Positions 19,448 to 27,417 are shown, numbered from the stretch's first letter. The stretch: DNA of 38,591 nucleotides from Candidatus Faecicola pullistercoris (GCA_018714105.1 DVNW01000012.1:1-38591), one strand, 5' to 3'. Program-made: numbers and translations. The notes: generated from the sequence alone by a model not told the origin.

Positions 19448-19476
19448 TTGACAAAGACGCGCGGTTAAAATATAAT
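19448..19476 (+). promoter_or_regulatory. Perfect consensus promoter of the prepilin-like gene
   Basis: TTGACA (19448-19453), exactly 17 bp, then TATAAT (19471-19476). Transcription would start near 19483, giving a leader of only about a dozen bases before the ATG at 19496; GAGGGC serves as ribosome site. Confidence 0.85.
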
Positions 19477-19495
19477 TAGTTAAAGAGGGCGAAAA

Positions 19496-19921
19496 ATGAA
19501 ATCGGTAAAAAACAAAAAAGGCGTAACGCTGATAGAACTTATAGTGGTGATAGCCATTCTGGCCATACTGGCGGGCATTACCGTTCCCAGCGTGCTTAAC
19601 AGGATAGAAATTCAGCGCGACGTCGGCCGTAAAACGGATACCGAGCAGATTTACCGGCTTTCCTTGTCGGCGGCAACCGATTTGGCCCGAAACGGTCAAC
19701 CGGTAACGGTAGCCGGCATACTTGACGCCATAAGTCTGCAGATTAACCGCAGTATAACCACTGTCAATAAGGAAGCGGGCGACGCACTGGTACCGGAAAA
19801 CGAAACAAGCGTGGTATTCTCCAGCGACGCTTCGTATATATTCATCGCCTGTTACAAAAAAGGGCAGACCGATGCCGACACTCCTTTATACGCTTACAAA
19901 TTCCGAAAACCCGTATTCTGA
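19496..19921 (+). CDS. Type IV prepilin-like protein (orphan pseudopilin)
   Basis: The N-terminus KNKKG followed by VTLIELIVVIAILAILAGI is a classic class III (type IV prepilin) signal: cleavage after Gly9, Glu at position +5 of the mature protein, then a hydrophobic helix used for assembly and membrane retention. The remaining 110 residues form a small soluble domain with no match I recognise. The mature length of about 132 aa fits minor pilins or type II/Com-type pseudopilins. No prepilin peptidase, assembly ATPase or other pilin gene lies nearby, so the machinery must be encoded elsewhere. It is a single-gene unit between a perfect consensus promoter and a hairpin terminator, suggesting strong constitutive expression. 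Its role (pilus subunit, DNA uptake or secretion) cannot be told from the sequence. Confidence 0.85.
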   Translation: MKSVKNKKGVTLIELIVVIAILAILAGITVPSVLNRIEIQRDVGRKTDTEQIYRLSLSAATDLARNGQPVTVAGILDAISLQINRSITTVNKEAGDALVPENETSVVFSSDASYIFIACYKKGQTDADTPLYAYKFRKPVF

Positions 19922-19937
19922 CAATACGACCAAAAAC

Positions 19938-19964
19938 AAGCGCGACCGGAAGGCGCGCTTTTTT
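19938..19964 (+). terminator. Rho-independent terminator of the prepilin-like gene
   Basis: A 7-bp stem AAGCGCG (19938-19944) / CGCGCTT (19954-19960) with a 9-nt loop, followed by a run of T. It lies 17 bp after the stop codon. Confidence 0.85.
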
Positions 19965-20060
19965 ATTGTAATATATATGTCATATTTCACGGTTTTACGA
20001 CACAAAAGACCGTCCCTTGATTTTACGTATTTCTAGGTTTTTGGACAATATAAGGCATTA

Positions 20061-20098
20061 AATAAAAATACAGAGCGCAAATGTACTTTGCGCTCTGT
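20061..20098 (-). terminator. Rho-independent terminator of the EF-G-like gene
   Basis: A perfect 12-bp stem (20070-20081 with 20087-20098, ACAGAGCGCAAA arms) and a 5-nt loop, followed on the minus strand by ATTTTTATT. It sits 35 bp past the stop codon at 20134. Confidence 0.9.
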
Positions 20099-20133
20099 GT
20101 GTAATAATGTGTCAAAATGTCAATCTTTGTCGA

Positions 20134-22194
20134 TTATTCGTTCTCGGCGCGCTTCTTTGCGTCTTCGATAATCTTAGCGGCCGCCGTGGAAGGAACTTCC
20201 TCGTAACGTACGAATTTCATGGTAAACATACCTCTGCCTTGCGTCATGGACCTGAGGTCGGTAGCGTACTTGGCCATTTCGCCCTGAGGCACTTCGGCGG
20301 TAATAACCTGTTTGCCGTCTACAAGGTCGGTGCCGAGGATTCTTCCGCGACGCTTATTCATATCGCCCATTATGTCGCCGAGGTAGCTGTCGGGCACTAC
20401 TACTCTTACTTCCATGATAGGTTCGAGGAATACGGGATTGGCTTTGGAGCAACCGTCGGCATAAGCGAGTTTGGCTGCCGTTATAAAGGCTATTTCCTTA
20501 CTGTCTACGGGATGGTATTTGCCGTCGAACAGCGTGCATTTGAGATTAACCATGGGATACCCTGCGAGAACGCCTTTCTTGATTGCTTCTCTAAGACCTT
20601 TTTCTACTGCGGGAATGAACTGTCTGGGAACGGCTCCGCCGACAACTGCGTCTACAAATTCGAATTCGCCGTCTTCTGCGCCCGGCTCGAACCTTACGCT
20701 GCACTGACCGAACTGTCCCGCGCCGCCCGACTGCTTCTTGTGTTTGCCTTCGGCTTCCACGGTCTTTTTGATGGTTTCTCTGTACGCGATTCTGGGTTCG
20801 CGGAGTTCGGCTTCGCAACCGAATTTGTTTTTAAGTTTTTTATTGAGGATATCGAGGTGAGGTTCGCCTATACCGGAAAGAAGCATTTCGTTGGTATCCT
20901 GATTTTTGATGACAGCAAAGGAAATGTCCTCGTCCTTGAGCTTGTTGAGTCCTGCAAAAATCTTATCTTCGTCGCCCGTTTTCTTGGCGTAAATAGCCAT
21001 GCTGAACACCGCGGGGGGTACTACTATTTCGGGCATTGACACGTTGATGCCTTCGCCGCAGAGGGTATCGCCGGTAGAAACGTTTGAAAGTTTCGCAAAC
21101 GCGCCTATGTCTCCTGCTATAACGCTGTCGGCAGCCTCCTGATTTTTACCTTTGAGGAAATAAATGGTGCTGATTTTTTCTTCGCTGTCCTTGGTTACGT
21201 TTTTAAGTGCGAGTCCGCCTTTTACCGTGCCGCTTATAACTTTGAAGATATTGAGTTTTCCGAAGAACGGATCGACTATGGTTTTGAAAATCTGAACGCA
21301 TACGGGGCCGGCGGCGTCGCATTTAACGGCGATTTCCTTGCCGGAAGCGTCCTTACCGACGTTGTTTCTGGCGGTCGGGTCGGGCATGTATTTTACTATG
21401 GCGTCCATAAGGCGGGTAATACCGATATTGGCGGTAGCGGTGCCGCCGAGGGCGAGCACGGCTCTGTCCTGTTTTACGGCAATCTGAATGCCGTCAAGCA
21501 TTTCCTCGTCGGAGAGGTCGCCCTCGTCGAAGAACTTCATCATATAATCGTCGTTGCTTTCGGCTGCGATTTCAACCATTTCGGCCCTGAACTCGTCGCA
21601 CATCGCCTTATAGCCCGCGGGGATTTCGATTTCCTTGCCGCCGAGGTCATAGGCCTTGCCTTCGAGAACGTTGACCGAGCCTACCATATTGAGTCCGTCC
21701 ATAACGGGAATTTCGGCAACGACTACGTTTTTGTATTTTTCTCTGATGGCGGCGATGGTATCGGCGAAAGAGGAATTTTCTTTATTTACGCCGTTTACGA
21801 ACAAAATGGCGGGTATTTTCTTTTCCTTGGCCATATCCAGCATTTTTTCGGTACCTACCGAAAGCTGACCGGATGCGCTGGTAACCACGACCGCGCTGTC
21901 CGCCACGTGAAGAGCGGAAACGACTTCGCCTTCGAAATCGAAAAAGCCGGGAGTGTCTATCACGTTTATCTTAACGTCTTTCCAGTTAGCGTAACCGACG
22001 CCCAGACTTATGGAAATTTTTCTGCTTATTTCCTCGGGGTCGTAGTCCATTGTGGAGTTGCCGTTATCGACTTTACCCAGACGGTCGATGGACTTTGCGT
22101 TAAAAAGAATGGCTTCGGCCAGAGAAGTTTTACCCTCGCCGCTGTGGCCGATTAAAGCGACGTTACGAATAGCAGACGTAGAAATTTTGCTCAT
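20134..22194 (-). CDS. Elongation factor G-like translational GTPase (paralogue, not canonical FusA)
   Basis: A full-length EF-G-type protein (686 aa): GTPase domain, domain II, domains III-V. The P-loop reads GHSGEGKT (16-23) instead of AHIDAGKT, and the switch 2 motif DTPG (80-83) is intact. The NKMD guanine-recognition motif is replaced by FVNGVNKEN (132-140). Domain IV keeps the loop with KYHPVDSKE, whose His corresponds to the functional His of EF-G, and the C-terminal domain keeps MNKRRGRILG. This fits the second EF-G-like family common in Clostridia, whose G4 motif also deviates and whose role is not settled. The start at 22194 has AAAGAGG seven bases upstream. It has its own promoter and terminator, so it is monocistronic, and it lies away from the usual str operon, supporting a paralogue rather than the housekeeping factor. 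Confidence 0.9.
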   Translation of the reverse strand: MSKISTSAIRNVALIGHSGEGKTSLAEAILFNAKSIDRLGKVDNGNSTMDYDPEEISRKISISLGVGYANWKDVKINVIDTPGFFDFEGEVVSALHVADSAVVVTSASGQLSVGTEKMLDMAKEKKIPAILFVNGVNKENSSFADTIAAIREKYKNVVVAEIPVMDGLNMVGSVNVLEGKAYDLGGKEIEIPAGYKAMCDEFRAEMVEIAAESNDDYMMKFFDEGDLSDEEMLDGIQIAVKQDRAVLALGGTATANIGITRLMDAIVKYMPDPTARNNVGKDASGKEIAVKCDAAGPVCVQIFKTIVDPFFGKLNIFKVISGTVKGGLALKNVTKDSEEKISTIYFLKGKNQEAADSVIAGDIGAFAKLSNVSTGDTLCGEGINVSMPEIVVPPAVFSMAIYAKKTGDEDKIFAGLNKLKDEDISFAVIKNQDTNEMLLSGIGEPHLDILNKKLKNKFGCEAELREPRIAYRETIKKTVEAEGKHKKQSGGAGQFGQCSVRFEPGAEDGEFEFVDAVVGGAVPRQFIPAVEKGLREAIKKGVLAGYPMVNLKCTLFDGKYHPVDSKEIAFITAAKLAYADGCSKANPVFLEPIMEVRVVVPDSYLGDIMGDMNKRRGRILGTDLVDGKQVITAEVPQGEMAKYATDLRSMTQGRGMFTMKFVRYEEVPSTAAAKIIEDAKKRAENE

Positions 22195-22258
22195 AAATTA
22201 CCTCTTTATATTAAGATTTTGGAAAAAAATCGTTTCGGAAAACGAAAATGTCTTTTAA

Positions 22259-22287
22259 ATAATACAATATTTTTATAAAATATGCAA
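22259..22287 (-). promoter_or_regulatory. Promoter of the EF-G-like gene
   Basis: TTGCAT (22282-22287), a 17-bp spacer and TATTAT (22259-22264) on the minus strand, giving a leader of about 55 nt. Confidence 0.65.
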
Positions 22288-22319
22288 GTTATTTTAAGCG
22301 ATAAAACAAATTAAAAGAG

Positions 22320-22447
22320 GCGCGTCCGCGTCTGCAGAAGGAGTACGGCGCCGCAAAAATTGCGCAACGCTGCTCGCAGACGAAGTTCCGGAACAATTAT
22401 CCCGTTGTTTTTGAATCTTTTAACATATGTTCACGCGTTAATATGTT
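22320..22447. other. Intergenic segment with several dyads between gpr and the EF-G-like gene
   Basis: This gap holds no gene. It contains a 7-bp inverted repeat CGTCTGC (22329-22335) / GCAGACG (22376-22382) around a GC-rich stretch, a palindrome GTTCCGGAAC (22385-22394), and an inverted repeat AACATAT (22422-22428) / ATATGTT (22441-22447). On the minus strand GAACATAT occurs twice with a 16-bp period. The first structure may contribute to termination after gpr, but no clean T-run follows directly. Confidence 0.35.
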
Positions 22448-22467
22448 CCGTTAAACCTTGTTTTCGG

Positions 22468-23388
22468 TCAGAATATGCGTTCTTTCTGCGTTTTTCCCTG
22501 AAATGCGAGATTAACCGAAGCCGCAATGATTTCCGCACAGTTTTCAACAATGTCCTCTATTTGTTTAGGAGCAACCACCATTGCCGAAAATTTCTGCGTA
22601 AGCGTCTCTTCCAATGCGCTGTTAATATCGTATTCGGCCGTGCGGCGGTCGGAAAGTTTAATAAAATTGACTATTCCCTCCCTCAGCAGCGAGGCGGCAT
22701 ACAATGCAAGCGGAACGCCCACGGAGATTACGGGTACGCCCAGACTTTGAAAATCGATATATTTCTTGCCCGACGAAATGCCGCTTCCCGGCTGTATTCC
22801 CGCCGTGGTTATCTGATAACTCGAATAAAGCCTGGAAACCCTTGCCGCGGCAAGCGAATCCACCGCTATCACAAGATTCGGCCTGACTTTTTCGGCAACA
22901 GCCTTCACTATGTCGCCCGACTGTATACCCGTAAGGCCGTAAACCCCGGGCGCGATTGCCGACAGCTCGGTTCTGGCCCCGCGGGCAAGAAGACTGTTTT
23001 CCTCGAAATAGGGCCTTGTTATTATTAATCGGTTGATAACCTCAATTCCGAGCGCGTCGGCGCGTATGTCTCTGTTGCCCAGCCCTACAACAAGTATCTC
23101 GGGGCGTCCCTTTACTGCTTTTGCGGCCAGCCTTACGAATACCGCGGCCATCTCCTCGATAAGGATTTTGTCGCGTTTTGCGTCTTTTTTGTCCGATTGG
23201 TTGTCGAAAGTATAGTATATTCCGCGTTTTTTGCCGAGCATTTTTTCCTGTTCGGCCGTTTCGATCACCACTTTGGATTTTATTATTCCGCCGTAAAGAT
23301 TTTTGGTTTGCGCTGTCACTCCGTAAGGAAATCCCGCGTATTCGGCGGCTTCCGAAATCATATCAGTATAAAAAACCGTATCGCTCAT
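22468..23388 (-). CDS. gpr: Germination protease (GPR), spore protease, peptidase family A25
   Basis: GPR degrades the small acid-soluble DNA-binding proteins of the spore core during germination; it is made as a zymogen in the forespore. Family motifs are VVGLGNRDIRADALG (101-114), TELSAIAPGVYGLTGIQSGDIV (140-161, given here as a range of conserved residues) and VDSLAAARVSRL (176-187). Asp111 and Asp177 are separated by 66 residues, like the two catalytic Asp of the Bacillus megaterium enzyme. The length of 306 aa is slightly short of the usual 320-370. The ATG at 23388 has no clear ribosome site. It is divergent from rpsT, a neighbourhood typical of Firmicutes. Its presence implies a sporulating lineage. 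I found no convincing sigma-G promoter by eye. Confidence 0.93.
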   Translation of the reverse strand: MSDTVFYTDMISEAAEYAGFPYGVTAQTKNLYGGIIKSKVVIETAEQEKMLGKKRGIYYTFDNQSDKKDAKRDKILIEEMAAVFVRLAAKAVKGRPEILVVGLGNRDIRADALGIEVINRLIITRPYFEENSLLARGARTELSAIAPGVYGLTGIQSGDIVKAVAEKVRPNLVIAVDSLAAARVSRLYSSYQITTAGIQPGSGISSGKKYIDFQSLGVPVISVGVPLALYAASLLREGIVNFIKLSDRRTAEYDINSALEETLTQKFSAMVVAPKQIEDIVENCAEIIAASVNLAFQGKTQKERIF

Positions 23389-23430
23389 AAAATTATTATT
23401 TTTAATTTTATAAAAATGTTGCGAAATTTG

Positions 23431-23459
23431 TTGCCAAAACTTTTAAGTTGTGCTAATAT
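23431..23459 (+). promoter_or_regulatory. Promoter of rpsT
   Basis: TTGCCA (23431-23436), a 17-bp spacer and TAATAT (23454-23459). The leader is about 28 nt and contains AAGGAG before the ATG at 23494. Confidence 0.65.
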
Positions 23460-23493
23460 ATTGCGGTAAAGATGATTTAAGGAGACAGTTTAA

Positions 23494-23766
23494 ATGCCCA
23501 ATATCAAATCGCAAATCAAAAGAGTTCAGGTAACCGCGGTTGAAAATGCAAGAAATTCCGCAAAAAGGACCAAAGTTAAAAACGCCGTCAAAAAGTTCAA
23601 CGCGGCCATAGATGCGCAGGACGTTGCTCTTGCCGAAAAACTTTTGCCCGAAACCGTAGCGGTAATCGACGCTGCCAAAAGCGACGGCATATATCACAAA
23701 AACACTGCCGCAAGAAAGGTTTCCACTCTTTACAAGGCTTTGAACGCTTTAAAGGCTCAGGCGTAA
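23494..23766 (+). CDS. rpsT: Ribosomal protein bS20
   Basis: A small basic protein of 90 aa that binds 16S rRNA in the 30S subunit. The opening MPNIKSQIKRV, the Lys/Arg-rich helix with RNSAKRTKVKNAVKKF, and the C-terminal IYHKNTAARKVSTLYKAL are typical of bS20. The ribosome site AAGGAG lies 8 bases before the ATG. It is a single gene with its own promoter and hairpin terminator, divergent from gpr as in many Firmicutes. Confidence 0.97.
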   Translation: MPNIKSQIKRVQVTAVENARNSAKRTKVKNAVKKFNAAIDAQDVALAEKLLPETVAVIDAAKSDGIYHKNTAARKVSTLYKALNALKAQA

Positions 23767-23820
23767 TTTACGTTAAAACGTGCTATCCGTTGAGTATCGA
23801 CGGAAGGCATTCAATTTTTT

Positions 23821-23846
23821 AGGTAACCGTAAAGGTTACCTTTTTC
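23821..23846 (+). terminator. Rho-independent terminator of rpsT
   Basis: An 8-bp stem AGGTAACC (23821-23828) / GGTTACCT (23834-23841) with loop GTAAA, followed by T's. Confidence 0.85.
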
Positions 23847-23860
23847 AATTCAACGGCTTA

Positions 23861-23892
23861 AAAAAAGCACCCTCTCGTCGGGGGTGTTTTTT
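23861..23892. terminator. Bidirectional terminator between rpsT and the WG-repeat gene
   Basis: A stem CACCC/GGGTG with a small bulge and loop, flanked by A's on the left (23861-23866) and T's on the right, so it can stop transcription from both sides. For the minus strand it follows the stop codon at 23909 by about 17 bp. Confidence 0.7.
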
Positions 23893-23908
23893 AAAGTCGG
23901 ATGAGCGG

Positions 23909-24715
23909 TTAAAATTCCGCGGCTACCTTTTCGCCCTGTTTGTTTATGGAATACCAGGTCCCGAATTCCTTTACTTTGGCCTGCCCTTTCTCAAAAGGCG
24001 TGGCGGCGTCGTATCTGCAAGGAATGACGATATTGTTGGCGGTATCGATATATCCGCATTTTTCGCCCATCTGCACGCTTGCCAGCCCTTCGGAAAAACT
24101 CATTGCGCAATCGTACTCTAACGGAATGACTACCTCGCCGCTACTGTCAATAAAGCCGAATTTTTCGTCTTTCTCTACGCACGCAAGGCCCTCTTTGAAC
24201 AGAAAAACTTCGTCGTACTCGGGCTGAATAACGGTGGCAAGGCCGTTGTTAAAGCCCCATTTCCCGTTTTTATTGACTTTACGCCACTGCTCTACCGGCA
24301 GAAGCACGTTTTTCTTTTTCTGCTGCTGTTTGTCGTGCTGATTGTTCCTGTCCTGCGCCTGATTCTTCTGATGCTGTTCGTCCCGGCGGGGCTGAGACTG
24401 TCTGTTGCCCTGCGGCTGAGCAGCCTCGGGCGCGGTTTTAAGCACGTAAAACTCTATGCCCGCAACGGACATCTTGTCTTTCAGCTCGAAAAGATGCTTT
24501 TTGGAAAATGTCTGTATTTTGAACATTTCCCTTTCCGTACGCGACATCAGGTCGTAAAAAGTCGCAATATTGTTTGAAGAAAGCAAATCCGAGGTTTTTT
24601 CCGAAAGGCCGAGTTTGTCGATAGGCGTATCCCAGAGCTGTCTGTCGCCCTTAATATCGCTTCGCGGTTTTACGGGTTTGGGACCGCGGTGTTTAAAACG
24701 GTTATTGTTTTTCAT
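23909..24715 (-). CDS. Protein with RNA polymerase alpha-CTD-like domain, Gln-rich linker and WG repeats
   Basis: The start at 24715 is set by AAGGAG seven bases upstream (268 aa); the frame is open further up but without a ribosome site. A basic N-terminus (1-25) is followed by residues 29-92, which resemble the helix-hairpin-helix C-terminal domain of the RNA polymerase alpha subunit: PIDKLGLSEKTSDLL, then the TFYDLMSRTEREMFKI and FSKKHLFELKDKM segments. Of the E. coli DNA-contact positions R265, N268, G296, K298 and S299, only the Lys is kept by my alignment; R265 becomes Lys, N268 Asp, G296 Ser and S299 His. Residues 97-135 are a Gln/Asn/Lys-rich linker. Residues 143-268 carry about three WG-type beta repeats (KWGFNNG, KFGFIDSSG, KCGYIDTAN). 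No signal peptide or membrane helix is seen, so it is likely cytoplasmic. Function unknown; a nucleic-acid or polymerase adaptor is a guess. Confidence 0.85.
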   Translation of the reverse strand: MKNNNRFKHRGPKPVKPRSDIKGDRQLWDTPIDKLGLSEKTSDLLSSNNIATFYDLMSRTEREMFKIQTFSKKHLFELKDKMSVAGIEFYVLKTAPEAAQPQGNRQSQPRRDEQHQKNQAQDRNNQHDKQQQKKKNVLLPVEQWRKVNKNGKWGFNNGLATVIQPEYDEVFLFKEGLACVEKDEKFGFIDSSGEVVIPLEYDCAMSFSEGLASVQMGEKCGYIDTANNIVIPCRYDAATPFEKGQAKVKEFGTWYSINKQGEKVAAEF

Positions 24716-24734
24716 ATAAAACTCCTTAAATAAA

Positions 24735-24763
24735 ATAATACCACAAAAAAGCACAATATACAA
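24735..24763 (-). promoter_or_regulatory. Promoter of the alpha-CTD/WG gene
   Basis: TTGTAT (24758-24763), a 17-bp spacer ending TGTGG, and TATTAT (24735-24740) on the minus strand. The leader is very short, with AAGGAG directly downstream. Confidence 0.6.
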
Positions 24764-24816
24764 CCGTTTTTTCCACGTAAAACGCGCGGCAAAAGGAAGC
24801 TGCGAGGTTTTTCGGA

Positions 24817-24845
24817 TTGACAATAAAATAAAGTAATTATATAAT
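24817..24845 (+). promoter_or_regulatory. Perfect consensus promoter of the 827-aa surface protein
   Basis: TTGACA (24817-24822), 17 bp, TATAAT (24840-24845). The leader is about 30 nt with GAGGTGA before the ATG at 24882. It is divergent from the promoter at 24735-24763. Confidence 0.85.
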
Positions 24846-24881
24846 TATTTGTAGAATAAGATCTCCGTTACGAGGTGACCG

Positions 24882-27365
24882 ATGAAAAAAGCCATATATA
24901 TACTTACAGCTGCGGCAATAATACTGACGGCTCTCAGCGCAGGTATATCCGCATACGGCGCCGAGGCTGCGTCGGCCGAGGACAATTACACCGTATGGAT
25001 ACCCGCGGCGGAAAGTTACGTTTACCTCGAATGTCCCGAAAAGATAGCGGCCGGCAGCGGAAAAACCGCTATATACGACAGCACTCTCAAACAAATAATA
25101 GTAGTGTCCGAAACGGGTCAAACGGTTTTGAAGGAAGTACCCGAAACAAAACAAATGGCACTTTACGATAATCTTTTATATGTATTAACATATGAAATGG
25201 AGATATATCTTTATAATCTCGACAATGGCGCCGGGACCGTTGTCAACACTCCGGACACCTTTTCTGACGAAGAACTCGAAACCCCGATGAACGTGTACGT
25301 CAGCGGCGACAGTCTGTACGTGTACGGCGGTTACCGCTCGGTGTTGAAACTGAACGCGGCTACTTTTACAGTAGAAGAACGTTTCAAGGTCAGAAAGCCC
25401 ATGGAAGCGCGGGATATCGTCGTTATCGGCGGAACGGTATATTATATAAGCTGGGACAATTACGTCATGCGTTTTACGGGCGACGGCTCGGCCGAAACGG
25501 TACCGGGGTTTGAAAAAATATCTCCCGACAGCGCCGCACTGCAAAGCGACAGTCTGATATTTGCATACGACGGCATGCTTCACGTCTATAACGGCGGCAC
25601 CGTTTACTCCGCTGACGGCAAAGAATATTCCCTTTCCGACGTCCAAAGCGACTCTTTGACCGAAATTGCCGCCGACGGCAAATATTTATACGTTCTTGAC
25701 GGCCTTAACTGCGTAAAGGCTCTCTCGATACAAGCGGGAAAAATAGAATACGTTTCCGAATTCGGCAGTTCGGGCAAAGTAACCGGCAGGTTTACCCTGC
25801 CCGAGGACGCGGCCGTGAGTCCCGACGGGATAGTCGCCATAGCCGACAACGGCAACAACCGCGTACAGCTTTTTGATACCAAAGACGATAACAAACACGT
25901 AGTTTCGTTTAACGTAACGGCCAAAAGTTTAAGTTGGTCGGGCAACAGACTTTACATGCTTGCCGACGGCAAGGTTTACGAAACGGGTGAAAACGGAACG
26001 GTAAGAAGCGTAACCGTAGGCGACAGATTCGACGAAATAGCCGTGATAGACAATCTCGTTTACCTGACCGACGGAAATACGGTTTATACTTTGGCGGGCG
26101 CTTTCGGAAACAATAAAGACCTTTCGGAATACCTGACCGCCGACAACCCCGTAATATCCGTCAAAAGCTCTGCGGGCGGTAAAACGGTTTATATTATGAC
26201 TCAAAGCGGTATTACGGGCTATGTTAACGCCATTGCCACCGACGCCAGAATCGCATTCGGCGACGGTATGTCGCCCGTCGATTTCGAAGTTGACCGAAAC
26301 GGAAACGTATACCTGCTCTACGGTACCGCCGACTCGATACGTCTGCGCGTATACGGCCGTAACTATAAAAGCTACTCCGTTCTCTCGGATACCGAGCTTA
26401 CCTGCGGCGACAAGCCTCTCGTAGAATGCAGCGCGCTAACGGCGTCTGCCGAAGGCGAAGTGTACGTTTTGTCCCGTGCGAGGCACTTTCTTGCAAAAAT
26501 CAACGACGGTATATTGGAATTCGTAACCGAGCCGACGGGCATGCCCGCTCCCGAAATAAACGTGCGCTCCAGTTCGGAAATAGACTTTGCCGAAATCACA
26601 AACGCCGTACTTTACAAATACTGCGACAATTACGAACAGATCGACGCGGTAACCGATGCGGAACAAGTAATAATTTTCAAAAGCGCAACGTCTGCAAACG
26701 ACGCTTTCTATTATATAAAGCGCGGCGACGGCACTTACTGGTTTGCCGATATTTCAAACCTGCGTCTCCTTCCCGACGAAAAACCGCCGTTCGAGAATAT
26801 CAAAATGCTGCACTCGACGGGAGGCGACGTCTATTTCTATCCCGACAACTCTCAGCAAGCCGTAAAAGCGCACCTCGACAACACCGTTCCGATGAAAATT
26901 CTGGGCAGCGCGAGCAATTACAGTACAAAGGGCGGTATATACTGGTACGAAGTGGAATACGAATCCGACGGCCTGGTGCAGACGGGCTTCGTAATGCGTA
27001 CGCGCGTACTCGAATACGTGGTTGAAATCAAGGTAGAGGAAGAAATCTTCGCCAAAATCAAAAACAAACTAGCTAATCCCGTAAGTTTTTACGCACTGGC
27101 CGACGACAAATCCGAAATTCTTGCCTCGCTGGCCGACGGTACCAGAGTTCAGCTTCTCGAAGAGCTCAATCCCGACAATCCATTCACTCTGGTCAGGTAC
27201 GACGGGCAGACCGGTTATGTGCTGACGCAATACCTGACTTCGGCCGACGGGCTTACCGAAGGCCAGATAATAGGTATAATCATAGCCGCGCTAACCCTGG
27301 CGATAACCTGCGTATTCATACTGCTCAGCCGCCGCGGCAAAAGAGGCAGAACCGAGAACGGATAA
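24882..27365 (+). CDS. Secreted beta-propeller/SH3-like protein with C-terminal membrane anchor (827 aa)
   Basis: Residues 1-26 are a signal peptide. Residues about 30-580 consist of repeating short beta-strand units of propeller type; the clearest is an NHL-like unit near 300-335 (LPEDAAVSPDGIVAIADNGNNRVQLFD spans it). From about 590 to 795 there are probably three SH3-like modules, each with the pattern YWFADISNLRLL, YWYEVEYES and TGYVLTQYLTSAD near their ends. A membrane helix at about 797-818 is followed by RRGKRGR, so the bulk is extracellular and the basic tail is cytoplasmic. There is no LPXTG motif. SH3-like modules of this kind often bind peptidoglycan, so it could be a wall-associated sensor or scaffold; that is inference. 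It stands alone between a consensus promoter and a strong hairpin. Confidence 0.85.
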   Translation: MKKAIYILTAAAIILTALSAGISAYGAEAASAEDNYTVWIPAAESYVYLECPEKIAAGSGKTAIYDSTLKQIIVVSETGQTVLKEVPETKQMALYDNLLYVLTYEMEIYLYNLDNGAGTVVNTPDTFSDEELETPMNVYVSGDSLYVYGGYRSVLKLNAATFTVEERFKVRKPMEARDIVVIGGTVYYISWDNYVMRFTGDGSAETVPGFEKISPDSAALQSDSLIFAYDGMLHVYNGGTVYSADGKEYSLSDVQSDSLTEIAADGKYLYVLDGLNCVKALSIQAGKIEYVSEFGSSGKVTGRFTLPEDAAVSPDGIVAIADNGNNRVQLFDTKDDNKHVVSFNVTAKSLSWSGNRLYMLADGKVYETGENGTVRSVTVGDRFDEIAVIDNLVYLTDGNTVYTLAGAFGNNKDLSEYLTADNPVISVKSSAGGKTVYIMTQSGITGYVNAIATDARIAFGDGMSPVDFEVDRNGNVYLLYGTADSIRLRVYGRNYKSYSVLSDTELTCGDKPLVECSALTASAEGEVYVLSRARHFLAKINDGILEFVTEPTGMPAPEINVRSSSEIDFAEITNAVLYKYCDNYEQIDAVTDAEQVIIFKSATSANDAFYYIKRGDGTYWFADISNLRLLPDEKPPFENIKMLHSTGGDVYFYPDNSQQAVKAHLDNTVPMKILGSASNYSTKGGIYWYEVEYESDGLVQTGFVMRTRVLEYVVEIKVEEEIFAKIKNKLANPVSFYALADDKSEILASLADGTRVQLLEELNPDNPFTLVRYDGQTGYVLTQYLTSADGLTEGQIIGIIIAALTLAITCVFILLSRRGKRGRTENG

Positions 27366-27383
27366 TAACGACAACGTATGTAT

Positions 27384-27417
27384 AAGAAACCCGTAGCATG
27401 AAAACTACGGGTTTCTT
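27384..27417. terminator. Terminator after the 827-aa surface protein
   Basis: A 13-bp perfect stem (27384-27396 with 27405-27417, AAGAAACCCGTAG arms) and an 8-nt loop, 18 bp past the stop codon. The T's are within the stem end. It may also serve the feo operon from the other strand. Confidence 0.8.

Noticed and set aside
23389..23430. Sigma-G promoter for gpr
   Set aside because: I could not find a good GNAT(R)/CATNNTA pair at the right spacing upstream of 23388 by eye.
24716..24823. Longer start for the alpha-CTD/WG protein, giving a hydrophobic N-terminus
   Set aside because: The extension covers the promoter boxes and has no ribosome site; the ATG at 24715 has AAGGAG.
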